From Saprospiraceae bacterium (GTDB lineage: Bacteria; Bacteroidota; Bacteroidia; Chitinophagales; Saprospiraceae), in assembly GCA_007128085.1 (NCBI GenBank), contig SKYC01000050.1, positions 1 to 6,258 on the forward strand: 6,258 nt of DNA, in the 5' to 3' direction. The translations under genes and the position numbers were made by a program. Below the pieces are notes generated by a model. The model ran no database searches. It was not told the origin of the DNA and was given only the letters and a program-made list of their open reading frames with translations. This document shows positions 6,218-6,258 of the stretch, piece after piece (positions within the stretch are counted from its first letter, which is position 1; every line of letters begins with the position of its first letter).

Positions 6218-6258
6218 TAAGTTGCATGCGAGTTCCTGAATGTATTCAAATTTTTTGC

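Larger units (their letters stand above)
5935..6258. other. Gene-free A/T-rich region upstream of the photolyase
   Basis: These 324 bp hold no supportable gene. A 27-codon minus-strand reading (6138-6055) and a 17-codon plus-strand reading open at the right edge (from 6208) have no recognisable product. The photolyase promoter should lie here, but no clear TAnnTTTG box at the right spacing was found. The region contains a diverged direct repeat (6051-6108 and 6150-6205), a GCAT-ATTTA-ATGC hairpin (6031-6043) and a nested dyad at 6181-6217. Confidence 0.65.

Noticed and set aside
6208..6258. Plus-strand ATG at 6208 open to the right edge, possible start of a divergent gene
   Set aside because: Only 17 codons are visible, the purine-rich AAGGTG is too close to the ATG to act as a ribosome-binding site, and the ATG lies inside a dyad; it cannot be judged without more sequence.

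Overview
The window looks like an ordinary chromosomal stretch of a Bacteroidota bacterium. Three things point there. A LptC-type lipoprotein is followed 15 bp later by a CNNM/CorC 'hemolysin', a neighbourhood I recall from many Bacteroidota genomes. Five of six genes lack a recognisable Shine-Dalgarno sequence, and the sixth has only a weak one; starts sit in A/T-rich leaders. The lipoboxes also fit the phylum. I cannot place it below phylum level.

All six supported genes are on the minus strand, so transcription runs from high to low coordinates. From upstream to downstream: (1) 6258-5935, a 324-bp A/T-rich region with no convincing gene, holding a diverged direct repeat and a nested dyad. 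(2) A CPD-type class I photolyase (5934-4594) followed 18 bp later by a TIP30/HTATIP2-like atypical SDR (4575-3838), probably one transcript. (3) A 241-bp non-coding gap (3837-3597) with a perfect 15-bp direct repeat, short nested inverted repeats and a helically phased repeat next to the following gene. (4) An AI-2E/UPF0118 membrane transporter (3596-2508). (5) After 63 bp, an uncharacterised lipoprotein (2444-1827), then after 24 bp LptC (1802-1233, GTG start), then after 15 bp the CNNM/CorC-like membrane protein (1217 to beyond the left edge).

Functionally there are two blocks: light-driven DNA repair with an NAD(P)-binding companion, and an envelope block (transporter, lipoprotein of unknown role, LPS-transport component, probable divalent-cation transporter). 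The last three genes are close enough to be an operon. I found no mobile element, CRISPR array, tRNA, rRNA or phage gene. I did not find a clearly new multi-gene system. The most worthwhile leads are the unknown lipoprotein with its His/Asp-rich motif and the repeat structures in the two larger intergenic regions.
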